From the NCBI RefSeq assembly GCF_003347515.1, contig NZ_QEII01000269.1:124001-188000 (forward strand): a DNA stretch of 64,000 nucleotides. Reading direction: 5' to 3'. The stretch is from Rhodoferax ferrireducens. Its GTDB lineage: Bacteria; Pseudomonadota; Gammaproteobacteria; Burkholderiales; Burkholderiaceae_C. This document shows positions 19,186-28,058 of the stretch, one piece after another (position 1 is the stretch's first letter; every line of letters starts with the position of its first letter). The notes beneath the pieces are model-generated. The model was not told the DNA's origin, did not search any database, and saw only the letters and a program-made list of their open reading frames with translations. A program made the translations under genes and the position numbers.

Positions 19186-19255
19186 AGAAATCGGTCTCTA
19201 GCCCTCGTTCCACCTGCGCAGACAGCTATATAAACAATAGCAATTAAATTGAAGT
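19186..19255 (-). repeat. Interspersed repeat, copy 3 (upstream of miaB)
   Basis: On the minus strand it reads GCTATTGTTTATATAGCTGTCTG, then CGCAGGTGGAACGAGGGCTAGAGACC, that is an AGCTAT hairpin, a GCGCAGGT segment and the GGGCTAGAG core. It occupies nearly all of the gap before miaB, so the miaB leader would contain it. Confidence 0.7.
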
Positions 19256-19260
19256 TTCCC

Positions 19261-20619
19261 ATGAGCAAAAAAGTCTTTATCAAAACCTTTGGCTGTCAGA
19301 TGAACGAGTACGACTCGGGCAAGATGGCCGACGTGCTGAACGCCGCGCAAGGCTACGAGCCCACCGACAACGTGGACGAGGCCGACCTGATTTTGTTCAA
19401 CACCTGCTCGGTGCGCGAAAAAGCGCAGGAAAAAGTGTTTTCCGATCTGGGCCGGGTCAAACACCTGAAGAAAAAAGGCGTGCTGATCGGCGTCGGCGGT
19501 TGTGTCGCCAGCCAGGAAGGTGCGGCCATCATTGAACGCGCACCGTATGTGGATCTGGTGTTTGGCCCGCAAACCCTGCACCGCTTGCCGCAAATGCTCG
19601 CAGCGCGGGATCTGCACAACCGCTCGCAAGTTGACATCAGCTTTCCCGAAATCGAGAAGTTCGACCACCTGCCGCCGGCGCGGGTGGACGGCGCCACCGC
19701 GTTTGTGAGCATCATGGAGGGCTGCTCCAAATACTGCAGCTACTGCGTCGTGCCTTACACCCGGGGCGAAGAAGTCTCGCGGCCGTTCGAGGACGTGTTG
19801 GTGGAAGTGGCCGGGCTGGCCGACCAGGGCGTGAAAGAAGTCACGCTCTTGGGGCAAAACGTCAACGCCTACCGCGCCCGCATGATCAGCGACGCGCAAT
19901 CACCCTCCAGCGAGATGGCCGATTTCGCTACCCTGCTGGAATACGTGGCCGACATTCCCGGCATCGAGCGCATCCGCTACATGACCAGCCACCCGAACGA
20001 GTTCACGCCGGCCCTGATTGCAGCTTACGCCAAGATCCCGAAGCTGGTGAACCACCTGCATCTGCCGGTGCAACATGGCTCGGACCGCATTTTGATGGCG
20101 ATGAAACGCGGCTACACCGCGATGGAATACAAATCGACCGTGCGCAAACTGCGCGCCATCCGGCCCGACCTGGCCATGAGCAGCGATTTCATCGTCGGCT
20201 TTCCGGGTGAGACCGAAGACGACTTCGACAAGATGATGAAACTGATTGACGACGTCGGTTACGACACCTCCTTCAGCTTCATCTTCAGCCCGCGCCCCGG
20301 CACGCCGGCGGCCACGCTGCATGACGACACGCCGCACGAGGTCAAGCTACAGCGCCTGCAGCGGCTGCAGGCCAGCCTGGATGACAGCGTGCGCGCCATC
20401 AGCGCGAGCCGGCTGGGCACGGTGCAGCGCATTCTGGTCGAAGGCGCCTCGCGCAAGGACCCGACCGAGTTGATGGGGCGCACCGAGTGCAACCGCGTGG
20501 TGAACTTCAAGGGCCAGCCGCGCCTGATCGGCCAGATGCTGGATATCAGCATCACCGAGGCGACGCAACGCTCGCTGCGCGGCGAGGTGCTCACGCGGGA
20601 CGTCGGCGCGGCGGTCTGA
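19261..20619 (+). CDS. miaB: tRNA-2-methylthio-N6-dimethylallyladenosine synthase
   Basis: 452 residues, a radical-SAM methylthiotransferase modifying A37 of tRNAs that read U-starting codons. The N-terminal UPF0004 domain cysteines are visible (C12 in FGCQMNEYD, then NTCSVREKA and GGCVASQEG). The SAM cluster is [18 protein letters not shown]-terminal TRAM domain covers about 375-445. The ATG at 19261 gives [12 protein letters not shown]; an upstream TTG at 19249 is less likely. Confidence 0.97.
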   Translation: MSKKVFIKTFGCQMNEYDSGKMADVLNAAQGYEPTDNVDEADLILFNTCSVREKAQEKVFSDLGRVKHLKKKGVLIGVGGCVASQEGAAIIERAPYVDLVFGPQTLHRLPQMLAARDLHNRSQVDISFPEIEKFDHLPPARVDGATAFVSIMEGCSKYCSYCVVPYTRGEEVSRPFEDVLVEVAGLADQGVKEVTLLGQNVNAYRARMISDAQSPSSEMADFATLLEYVADIPGIERIRYMTSHPNEFTPALIAAYAKIPKLVNHLHLPVQHGSDRILMAMKRGYTAMEYKSTVRKLRAIRPDLAMSSDFIVGFPGETEDDFDKMMKLIDDVGYDTSFSFIFSPRPGTPAATLHDDTPHEVKLQRLQRLQASLDDSVRAISASRLGTVQRILVEGASRKDPTELMGRTECNRVVNFKGQPRLIGQMLDISITEATQRSLRGEVLTRDVGAAV

Positions 20620-20657
20620 GCGGCTCACCCGGCACGCCAACCCGTGACTCCTTGAGA

Positions 20658-22079
20658 ATGCTGCAGCGGTTTTCGTTTCGTCAACTCCTGGTCATCGCTT
20701 TTTTGCTGATTGCCGCGCTCCTGGGTGCGGCCTCGCTGCGTGCGCTGTTCACGCTGGAAGAGCTGACGCTGCAAAGCCGGGACGGCGCGTCCCGCTCGCT
20801 GGAGCTCAGCCGATGGGCCCAGTCGCTGAGCGAGCGCAGCGTCTCCCTGGAGCGCACCTCGCGCCAGTCGGTGGTGCTGGACGATCGCGTCCTGCGCGCG
20901 CGCTTTGCCGACGAGGCCCGCGAGGCCATCACCCTCCTGGCCAGTCTGACAGCCGAAGGCATGCCCCGACGCAGCGAGCAGCAGTGGCGCACGCATCTTC
21001 AAACGGTTGACGGCCTGCTAACCGGCCCGCCCAATACCGCGCTGGACCGGGAACGCCAGCTGGCGCAGGTGTTTCGCGAACTGGAAATCGTCAATTCAGC
21101 GATTGCGGTGCAGGTGCAGCAGACCATCCAGCAACGCAACAAATCACTGGAAACCAGGCTCGAAGACAGCCGCCGGCACCTGGCGCAGCAAGTCACCTGG
21201 GCCATCGCGCTGGCGGTCGCCATGGCGCTGGCCTTCGGCATCTGGTTCACGGTGCCGCTGCGGCGGCTGGAACATGCCATCGTGGGCCTGGGCGAAAACC
21301 GGCTCGATCAGGTGATTGCCATTCGGGGGCCGGCGGATCTGGCCCTGGTGGGACAGCGGCTGAACTGGCTGCGCCTGCGCCTGGTCGAGCTCGATGCCGA
21401 CAAATCGCGTTTCTTGCGCCACATTTCGCATGAACTCAAGACCCCGCTGGCATCGCTGCGCGAAGGCGTCTCCCTTCTGGAGGACGGCGTCGCCGGCGAA
21501 CTGAACCAGGACCAGCGCGAAATCGCCCAAATCCTGCGCCACAACACTGGCGTCCTGCAAGCCCAGATTGAAGACCTGCTGCGCTTCAACACAGCGGCGT
21601 TCGAGGCCCGCCAGTTGCACCGCAAGACGACCGACCTGCTGGAGCTGGTGGAGTCGCAGGTGGACGCGCAGCGTCTGCAATGGCGTGCGCGCGACCTGTC
21701 CGTGACCATCGTCGGCAAGCGACTGCTAGTGGAGGTCGATCCCGAAAAAATCGGCACGGTGGTGGCCAATCTGTTGTCCAACGCCATCCGCTATTCCCCC
21801 CTCAAAGGCCTGATCCGGCTGGAGCTGAGCAGCCTGCCGGGCCTGGTGCGCATCGACATTCACGACCAGGGTATTGGCGTGGCCGCGGCGGATCGCGAAC
21901 GAATTTTCGAGCCGTTTTACCGTGGTGAGCGCCAACCGGCTGACTTGGTCCGGGGCAGCGGCATTGGTTTGTCCATCGTGCACGAATACATGGCCGCGCA
22001 CGGCGGCCACATCGAGCTGCTGCCCGATCAACCCGGCGCACATTTCAGAATCGAGTTTCCCCATGTTTTCAAATCCTGA
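20658..22079 (+). CDS. glrK: GlrK/QseE-type sensor histidine kinase
   Basis: 473 residues. Membrane segments at about 9-30 and 177-200 flank a helical periplasmic domain, followed by HAMP, HisKA and HATPase domains. The phospho-acceptor is H258 in FLRHISHELKTPLASLREG. ATP-lid motifs include VVANLLSNAIRYSP and GSGIGLSIVHEY. The identity rests on architecture and on the gene order kinase - lipoprotein - sigma-54 regulator, matching glrK-qseG-glrR of E. coli. It overlaps the lipoprotein gene by 17 bases. Confidence 0.88.
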   Translation: MLQRFSFRQLLVIAFLLIAALLGAASLRALFTLEELTLQSRDGASRSLELSRWAQSLSERSVSLERTSRQSVVLDDRVLRARFADEAREAITLLASLTAEGMPRRSEQQWRTHLQTVDGLLTGPPNTALDRERQLAQVFRELEIVNSAIAVQVQQTIQQRNKSLETRLEDSRRHLAQQVTWAIALAVAMALAFGIWFTVPLRRLEHAIVGLGENRLDQVIAIRGPADLALVGQRLNWLRLRLVELDADKSRFLRHISHELKTPLASLREGVSLLEDGVAGELNQDQREIAQILRHNTGVLQAQIEDLLRFNTAAFEARQLHRKTTDLLELVESQVDAQRLQWRARDLSVTIVGKRLLVEVDPEKIGTVVANLLSNAIRYSPLKGLIRLELSSLPGLVRIDIHDQGIGVAAADRERIFEPFYRGERQPADLVRGSGIGLSIVHEYMAAHGGHIELLPDQPGAHFRIEFPHVFKS

Positions 22080-22728
22080 TATTCCTGCCGGAGGCACCCT
22101 TCGCCTGGCGCGTACCGCCGTGCTGGGGACCCTCGCTGCAACCGTGCTGCTGGCCGGTTGCGCCGGTCCATCCCGCCAGCGCGGTGACAAGGCAAGGGAC
22201 ACAACAGCGCTGCCGCCTGCCAGCGTCAGCCCCCTGTCATGCCCGCCGGTCGCGCCGGCCTGCCCGGCCGTACTGCCAGCCACCGACGCCGTCACCCGCA
22301 TGCTGGCCTACGCGCAACGGGTGCGCCTGATGCCGCCCGCAGAATTGAACCAGGAAGCGGCCCGGCTGGGCAACGGGTCCAGCCCGACCGAGCAACTGCA
22401 ACTGTCCCTGGTCCTGGGCCAGTTGCTGCAGCTGCCGGAACTCCTCCGCGCGCAGGAACTGCTGGCGCGCGTGCTGGCCGACGCCGGCACCGAGGCGCAG
22501 ACGCTGCATACGCTGGCGCGCCTGCTGGCCTCGCGCTATGTCGACCTGCGGCGCCTGGAAGAGCAGCTGGAAAAACAAACACAACAAACACGTGACGTGC
22601 AGCGCCGGCTGGACCAGACCAATGAGCGGCTGGAGGCCCTCAAGGCGATAGAACGCAGCCTGCCGAGCCGACCGCCCGCGGCCAATTCCTCGGCACCGGC
22701 CGGTCGCAGCAGCGCCCCCACGCCATGA
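22063..22728 (+). CDS. QseG-like lipoprotein of the GlrK/GlrR operon
   Basis: 221 residues with a lipobox (LLAGC, lipidation at C33). The mature protein is helical and ends in a charged coiled coil (about 165-205, with RLEEQLEKQTQQ) and a proline-rich tail. In enterobacteria QseG is an outer-membrane lipoprotein that binds the periplasmic domain of the kinase and stimulates it. Here the position between glrK and glrR supports the same role; sequence identity is probably low. Its stop overlaps the glrR start (ATGA). Confidence 0.8.
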   Translation: MFSNPDIPAGGTLRLARTAVLGTLAATVLLAGCAGPSRQRGDKARDTTALPPASVSPLSCPPVAPACPAVLPATDAVTRMLAYAQRVRLMPPAELNQEAARLGNGSSPTEQLQLSLVLGQLLQLPELLRAQELLARVLADAGTEAQTLHTLARLLASRYVDLRRLEEQLEKQTQQTRDVQRRLDQTNERLEALKAIERSLPSRPPAANSSAPAGRSSAPTP

Positions 22729-24152
22729 GCGACTCCACCCCTTCCACTCCGACCACAGGCGCGGCGCTCGCAGCGGGCCCCCATCTGCTGGTGGTTGACG
22801 ACGACGCCGACATGCTGCGCCTGCTGACCATCCGGCTCACGGCGGCGGGTTACCGCGTGACGGCCGTCACCTCGGCCGAGGCCGCCATGACGCAGCTGCA
22901 CATCGAGCGCCCTCAACTGGTGCTCAGCGACGTGCGCCTGCCGGGCAGGGACGGCCTGGCGCTGTTTGACGACATTCGCGCGCAACATCCCTCACTGCCG
23001 GTGATTTTGCTGACCGCCCACGGCACGATTCCCGATGCGGTGCAGGCCACCGAGCGCGGCGTGTTCTCGTACCTGACCAAACCCTTTGATGGCAAGAGTC
23101 TGCTCGACAAGATTGCGCAGGCCCTGTCGCTGAGCGCCCCGGCCCATTCCGTCAGGGCCGGCAGCCCGCAAGCCTGGCAAAACCAAATCATCAGCCGCTC
23201 CAGCCGCATGGCGGAAGTGCTGGCCGAGGCGCGCATGGTGGCGCAATCGGACGCCAGCGTGCTGCTGCGCGGAGAAAGCGGCACCGGCAAGGAGCTGCTG
23301 GCCCAGGCCATTCACCAGGCCGGGGCGCGCGCCAACAAACCCTTTATCGCGGTGAATTGCGGCGCCATTCCCGAGGCCTTGCTGGAGTCGGAACTGTTTG
23401 GCCACGTCAAGGGCGCCTTCACCGACGCCGTGGCCAATCACGCCGGGCTGTTTCAGGCGGCGGATGGGGGCACCCTGCTGCTGGACGAGATCGGCGACAT
23501 GCCGTCGGCGCTGCAGGTCAAGCTGCTGCGTGTGCTGCAAGAGCGCATGGTGCGGCCCCTGGGCTCAAGCCAGTCGCTCCCCGTGGACGTGCGCATCATC
23601 TCTGCGACCCACCGCGACCTGGACCAGGCCATGGCCGAGGGCCAGTTCCGGGCCGACCTGTATTACCGGCTCAATGTCGTCACCCTGACCCTGCCGCCGC
23701 TGTCGGAGCGGCGCGAGGACATCCCGCTGCTGGCCAACCATTTTCTGGTCAAGCTGGCGGGCAAGTACAAAAAACGACTGAGCGGCTTCGCGCCCGAGGC
23801 CCTGATCGCCTTAACCACCACCGCCTGGCCGGGCAATGTGCGCCAGCTCTACAACGTGGTGGAACAAGTCTGCGCGCTGTCGACCACGCCGCTGGTGCCG
23901 CTGGCCCTGGTGCAACGCGCCCTGCGTTCACCCAGCGTGGAGGTGTTGACCCTGGCCGAGGCCAGGCAGCGGTTTGAGCGCGACTATCTGGTGGGTCTGC
24001 TCAAACTCACCGACGGCAATGTGGCCGATGCCGCCCGTCTGGCCGACCGTAACCGGACCGAGTTTTACCGCCTGATGCAAAAGCACGGCTTGACGCCGGG
24101 CCTGTTCAAGGCCGACAGCAACGGGGCGGCCTCGCCCCCAGCTTCAAACTGA
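22725..24152 (+). CDS. glrR: GlrR/QseF-type sigma-54 response regulator
   Basis: 475 residues: receiver (phospho-acceptor D69 in LSDVRLPGRDG), AAA+ sigma-54 domain (Walker A GESGTGKELLAQAIH, Walker B GGTLLLDEIGD) and a C-terminal Fis-type HTH (NVADAARLADRNRTEFYRLM). The sigma-54 contact loop reads GAFTDA instead of GAFTGA. Phosphorylated GlrR binds enhancers of type TGTC-N10-GACA. Such a site overlaps its own stop codon and another lies about 70 bases further on. Confidence 0.92.
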   Translation: MSDSTPSTPTTGAALAAGPHLLVVDDDADMLRLLTIRLTAAGYRVTAVTSAEAAMTQLHIERPQLVLSDVRLPGRDGLALFDDIRAQHPSLPVILLTAHGTIPDAVQATERGVFSYLTKPFDGKSLLDKIAQALSLSAPAHSVRAGSPQAWQNQIISRSSRMAEVLAEARMVAQSDASVLLRGESGTGKELLAQAIHQAGARANKPFIAVNCGAIPEALLESELFGHVKGAFTDAVANHAGLFQAADGGTLLLDEIGDMPSALQVKLLRVLQERMVRPLGSSQSLPVDVRIISATHRDLDQAMAEGQFRADLYYRLNVVTLTLPPLSERREDIPLLANHFLVKLAGKYKKRLSGFAPEALIALTTTAWPGNVRQLYNVVEQVCALSTTPLVPLALVQRALRSPSVEVLTLAEARQRFERDYLVGLLKLTDGNVADAARLADRNRTEFYRLMQKHGLTPGLFKADSNGAASPPASN

Positions 24153-24169
24153 GTCGCTCACAGGCGACA
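24152..24169. promoter_or_regulatory. Putative GlrR enhancer site 1
   Basis: AGTCGCTCACAGGCGACA: AGTC-N10-GACA, one mismatch from the known GlrR motif TGTC-N10-GACA. It is centred about 195 bases upstream of the predicted opgG transcription start and overlaps the glrR TGA. Confidence 0.65.
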
Positions 24170-24218
24170 GCCCTAAGGGCTTGATTTCAAAGGGATTTCC
24201 ATTTTCCAGGCCGGATGT

Positions 24219-24236
24219 TGTCGCTCTGCGGCGACA
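24219..24236. promoter_or_regulatory. Putative GlrR enhancer site 2
   Basis: TGTCGCTCTGCGGCGACA fits TGTC-N10-GACA exactly, with the inner GCTC.....GC shared with site 1. It is centred about 128 bases upstream of the predicted start, an ordinary distance for sigma-54 enhancers. Confidence 0.75.
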
Positions 24237-24329
24237 AAAACACCGGTTTGCGCTGGTTTTTTAGCTGTTTTTCGGGCCACAGAACTAAAGATGATGCCAA
24301 GCTGTTGATTTCAAAAGGTTTTCTCAACC

Positions 24330-24345
24330 TGGCATAGGGTTTGCA
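24330..24345 (+). promoter_or_regulatory. Sigma-54 (-24/-12) promoter of opgGH
   Basis: TGGCATAGGGTTTGCA carries the invariant GG (24331-24332) and GC (24343-24344) at the required spacing, and matches TGGCACG-N4-TTGCA at all but two positions. The predicted +1 is about 24356, one base before the opgG ATG. Confidence 0.82.
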
Positions 24346-24356
24346 CTAGTGTTGGC

Positions 24357-25925
24357 ATGCAAACTTTTTGTTCCCCTTATTTCCGCGTTCGCCGACCTCT
24401 CCATCTAGCCCGCCTGGCGGCCTTGGCATGCGCTGTTCTGCTGGCCCTGGCGGCCGGCCAAGCCCATGCCTGGAATCTCGACGATGTCGCCGGACTCGCC
24501 GTCAAGCAGGCCAAGGCCCCGTTCAAGCCGGCCAGCCACGCGATTCCGGCGGAGCTCGCCAATCTTGATTACGACGGTTACCGCGACATCCGCTTCAACG
24601 CGGACCGCACCTTGTGGCGGGCCGACAAACTGCCGTATGAGGCCAATTTTTTCCACGTCGGAAGAAACGGCGACTCCGTTCGGGTCCATGAAATCACCGC
24701 GCAGGGTATCAAGCCGATTCCCTATAACCCGGCCGACTTCAACTTTGGGAAAAACAAGGTGTCGCCGCAGAAATGGGGCAACCTCGGCTACGGCGGCCTG
24801 CGCGCCTTCAACAACCTGAACTCGCCGACCTACAAGGACGAGCTGGTCGTTTTTTCCGGCGCCAGCTACTTCCGGGCGCTGGGCACCGGCCAACGCTACG
24901 GCCTGTCGGCACGCGGGCTGGCGGTCGACACGGCGGGCAGCACCAAGGAAGAGTTTCCGCGCTTTACCGAGTTCTGGCTTGAAAAGCCGACCGGCGATTC
25001 AAAAAAGCTCACCGTCTATGCGCTGATGGACTCGCCGCGCATGACCGGCGCCTACCGTTTTGATGTCACGCCCGGCGAGCAGACCGTGACGGAGGTCCAT
25101 GCCCGCGTCTTCATGCGCCAGACCGACACCCCGGTCGCCACCTTGGGCATGGCGCCGCTGACCAGCATGTTTTTCTTTGGCGAGAACCAGCCACGACCCA
25201 ACGACTTCCGCCCGGAAGTGCATGACTCCGACGGCTTGATGGTCGCCACCGGCGAAGGCGAATGGCTGTGGCGTCCGCTGCAAAACACCACGTCACCACT
25301 CGCCACCTCGTTCAGCATGAAAAGCCTGAAGGGCTTTGGCCTGATGCAGCGTGACCGCGCCTTCAATAGCTACGAAGACACCGAAGCCCGCTATGAACTC
25401 CGGCCCAGCGCCTGGGTCACGCCACTGGGGGACTGGGGCGCCGGCCGGGTCGAGCTGCTGCAATTTGCCACGCCGGACGAAACCCACGACAACGTGGCGG
25501 CCTATTGGGTCCCGGCCAAAATGCCGCAACCCGGTCAATCGCTGGATTTCGCTTACACCATTCACTGGCAGGGCAAAAACCAGCAGTTGCCGCCCAACGG
25601 CTGGGTGACGCAATCGCGCCGCGGCAGCGGCTTCGTCAAGCCCGGAACCGAGCCCGTGGGCCAGCAAACCCAGTTCACGATCGATTTTGCCGGCCCGGCC
25701 CTGGACGCCCTGAGCGAAAGCGCGCCGGTGCAGGCCATCGCCACCGCCAGCGCCAACGGCCGCGTGACGGAAAGCCTGGTCTACAAGAACCCGGTCACCG
25801 GCGCCTGGCGCATGACTCTGCGCGTGCAGCGACTCAATCCGGAACAACCCATTGAGCTGCGCGCCTTCCTCCAACACAACAACCAAACACTGAGCGAAAC
25901 ATGGACCAACCTGATCACACCTTGA
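24357..25925 (+). CDS. opgG: Periplasmic glucan biosynthesis protein OpgG/MdoG
   Basis: 522 residues. The N-terminus ends in a signal peptide (LAALACAVLLALAAGQAHA). The mature OpgG domain has PYEANFFHVGRNG and FSGASYFRALGTGQRYGLSARGLAVD, then the family FFFGENQ and a C-terminal immunoglobulin-like part. It is needed to process or branch osmoregulated periplasmic glucans. No Shine-Dalgarno is seen before the ATG, which almost coincides with the sigma-54 start site. Its 3' end overlaps opgH by 25 bases. Confidence 0.95.
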   Translation: MQTFCSPYFRVRRPLHLARLAALACAVLLALAAGQAHAWNLDDVAGLAVKQAKAPFKPASHAIPAELANLDYDGYRDIRFNADRTLWRADKLPYEANFFHVGRNGDSVRVHEITAQGIKPIPYNPADFNFGKNKVSPQKWGNLGYGGLRAFNNLNSPTYKDELVVFSGASYFRALGTGQRYGLSARGLAVDTAGSTKEEFPRFTEFWLEKPTGDSKKLTVYALMDSPRMTGAYRFDVTPGEQTVTEVHARVFMRQTDTPVATLGMAPLTSMFFFGENQPRPNDFRPEVHDSDGLMVATGEGEWLWRPLQNTTSPLATSFSMKSLKGFGLMQRDRAFNSYEDTEARYELRPSAWVTPLGDWGAGRVELLQFATPDETHDNVAAYWVPAKMPQPGQSLDFAYTIHWQGKNQQLPPNGWVTQSRRGSGFVKPGTEPVGQQTQFTIDFAGPALDALSESAPVQAIATASANGRVTESLVYKNPVTGAWRMTLRVQRLNPEQPIELRAFLQHNNQTLSETWTNLITP

Positions 25926-27904
25926 GCCCCATCAACGTGCGCAGCGCCCTGCGCGAAGTACGGCACCCCAACGCGGTCACGGCACCGCCGATCAATCGCG
26001 GCTCCATGGTGCCGCGGCCGTGGCGAGGTTTCTGGAACAGTCTGGCCAGCGCCGCACTGCAGCCAGCCCTCAAGTTGATGGGACGGGCGCCCGCCGAGAC
26101 AGTTCCGGTCCAACGGGTCGCGGACAAGCCGCAGCCATGGCAGCAAGCAGCCCAACGCCGGCGTACCGTCTTCATTCTGCTGACGCTGATCAGCACGGCC
26201 CTGGCGACCACCTTGTTTGCCGATTTGCAGCCTGACTACGACAACGCCTATCTGCAGTACGGCCAGGCCACGCTGTTTGCCCTGCTGTCGGCTTGGGTGG
26301 TGACCGGCTTCATGACGGCAATGATGGGTTTTTACGTGCTGGTGCGGGGCGACAAACACAGCCTCTCGGCCAAAAAAGTCCAGCACCACACGCTGGATCC
26401 CGCCACGCGCACGGCCATCATCATGCCCATCTGCAATGAAGATGTACGCACGGTCTTTGCCGGCCTGCGGGCCACCTGCGAATCAGTGGCGCTGACAGCG
26501 CATATTCGCGCTTTTGACGTGTTTGTGCTGTCTGACAGCAACGACCTGGCCATCCAGAAAGCCGAACGCGCGGCCTGGGAAGACTTGCGCGCCCAGCTCG
26601 CCAGCCAGCCCGACCAGCCCCAGATCGAGGTCTACTACCGCCTGCGCAAACGCCGCACCGACCGCAAGGCCGGCAACGTGGCCGATTTCTGCCGCCGCTG
26701 GGGCAAGGACTACCGTTACATGGTGGTGCTCGACGCCGACAGCGTGATGAGCGGTGACTGCCTGGTCTCCATGGTCAAGCTGATGGAAGCCAACCCCAGC
26801 GCCGGCATCATCCAGACCGCCACCCAGGCCATCGGCCACGTCACCTTGCACGCCCGGGCCCAGCAATTTGCCTCCCGCGTGACGGGTCGCCTGTTCACGC
26901 TGGGCATGCAGTTCTGGCAAATGGGCGAGTCGCACTACTGGGGCCACAACGCCATCATCCGCGTCGCGCCCTTCATGGAACATTGCGCGCTGGCGCGCAT
27001 TGCCGGTACTGGCGGCATGTCGGGCAGCATCATGTCGCATGACTTTGTGGAAGCCGCATTGATGCGCCGCGCCGGCTACCACGTCTGGCTGGTGGCCGAT
27101 CTGGTGGGCAGCTACGAGCAGCAACCGCCTGACCTGTTGGCCGAACTGCAGCGCGATCGCCGCTGGTGTCAGGGCAACCTGCAAAACTCGCGCCTGATCG
27201 CCGAGCCCGGCATTCATCCGGTGCACCGCTCCATGTTTGCCACCGGCGCCATGGCTTATCTGTCGGCGCCGCTGTGGTTGAGCTTTCTGACGCTGGGCAC
27301 GGCCCTGTGGCTGTCGGGCTCGCCGATGATTGCCAACTGGATGCTGCTGCCCGGCGAACTGGTGTCGCTGTGGGCCTGGACGTTGTGCATGCTGTTCTTG
27401 CCGCGCCTCATGGGCCTGGCCGCGGTGTTGATCAACCGCCAGCAACAAGCTTTTGGCGGCACCATCAGCCTGCTGCGCAGCGCCTTGCTGGAAACCTTTA
27501 TTGCCCTGTTACAGGCACCCATCCGCATGGCGGCGCACTCACTGTTTGTGGTGGTGGCGCTGACCGGACTGAAGCTGGAATGGAAATCGCCCCCGCGCGA
27601 AGCAGCGGCCGTGCCGTGGCGTCATGCGCTGAGGCAGCTCGCCCCCATGAGCCTGGTGATCGCGGCGCTGGCCGCTGGCATCGCCATGATCGACGCCCGC
27701 GCCCTGATCTGGTTGCTGCCGGTTGGGCTGCCGCTGCTGCTGTCCATCCCGATGACCGTGATCACCAGCCGGGTTGGCCTGGGTACGGCGATGCGCGCGC
27801 AGAACTACCTGCTGATTCCGGAAGAGACCCAGTCACCGGCCGTGCTGCGCCGCGCCTGGCTGCACGCCAGTGCCCGGGTCAAGCCACGGCTGCGCCTGGT
27901 CTGA
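25901..27904 (+). CDS. opgH: Glucan glucosyltransferase OpgH/MdoH
   Basis: 667 residues, an inner-membrane family 2 glycosyltransferase that polymerises glucose from UDP-glucose. Membrane helices occur at about 87-108 and 125-150, and several lie after residue 450. Catalytic motifs are MVVLDADSVMSGD and the QRDRRWCQGN signature. It is shorter than E. coli OpgH (847 residues), mainly at the N-terminus, which in E. coli also interacts with FtsZ. It is co-transcribed with opgG. Confidence 0.95.
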   Translation: MDQPDHTLSPINVRSALREVRHPNAVTAPPINRGSMVPRPWRGFWNSLASAALQPALKLMGRAPAETVPVQRVADKPQPWQQAAQRRRTVFILLTLISTALATTLFADLQPDYDNAYLQYGQATLFALLSAWVVTGFMTAMMGFYVLVRGDKHSLSAKKVQHHTLDPATRTAIIMPICNEDVRTVFAGLRATCESVALTAHIRAFDVFVLSDSNDLAIQKAERAAWEDLRAQLASQPDQPQIEVYYRLRKRRTDRKAGNVADFCRRWGKDYRYMVVLDADSVMSGDCLVSMVKLMEANPSAGIIQTATQAIGHVTLHARAQQFASRVTGRLFTLGMQFWQMGESHYWGHNAIIRVAPFMEHCALARIAGTGGMSGSIMSHDFVEAALMRRAGYHVWLVADLVGSYEQQPPDLLAELQRDRRWCQGNLQNSRLIAEPGIHPVHRSMFATGAMAYLSAPLWLSFLTLGTALWLSGSPMIANWMLLPGELVSLWAWTLCMLFLPRLMGLAAVLINRQQQAFGGTISLLRSALLETFIALLQAPIRMAAHSLFVVVALTGLKLEWKSPPREAAAVPWRHALRQLAPMSLVIAALAAGIAMIDARALIWLLPVGLPLLLSIPMTVITSRVGLGTAMRAQNYLLIPEETQSPAVLRRAWLHASARVKPRLRLV

Positions 27905-27926
27905 GCTGTCGGTGAACGAACAGCCC

Positions 27927-27995
27927 AGCGCAGGCAGCTATAACATTAATAGCTGCCTGCGCTTATTCTATAAGGCCTAGAGGCCTGAAAGGCAT
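27927..27995 (+). repeat. Interspersed repeat, copy 4, with 15-bp perfect hairpin
   Basis: Arms AGCGCAGGCAGCTAT (27927-27941) and ATAGCTGCCTGCGCT (27949-27963) are perfectly complementary around loop AACATTA. AAGGCCTAGAGGCCTGAAAGG follows. This is the clearest copy of the family. It lies between convergent opgH and ffh and may end both transcripts, although no T-run follows the stem. Confidence 0.85.
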
Positions 27996-28004
27996 ATAAA
28001 TGAA

Positions 28005-28054
28005 TTGCGGGACAAGAGCTGACTCGCTGCGCGTAGCGGCGGCCTGTCCCGCAA
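28005..28054. repeat. Second repeat type (TTGCGGGACA hairpin), copy 1
   Basis: TTGCGGGACA (28005-28014) and TGTCCCGCAA (28045-28054) are perfect 10-bp arms around an inner CGCT/AGCG hairpin. A similar sequence follows accC at 41889-41940. Both copies sit just past the stop of a minus-strand gene. Confidence 0.65.
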
Positions 28055-28058
28055 GATC

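Noticed and set aside
24280-24300. Third GlrR site (CTGTTTTTCGGGCCACAG)
   Set aside because: The half-site spacing is two bases short and neither half keeps the TGTC/GACA cytosine and guanine.
27927-27963. The 15-bp hairpin as a standard intrinsic terminator of opgH
   Set aside because: The stem is strong but neither strand has a T-run next to it, so I list it as a repeat with possible termination activity.
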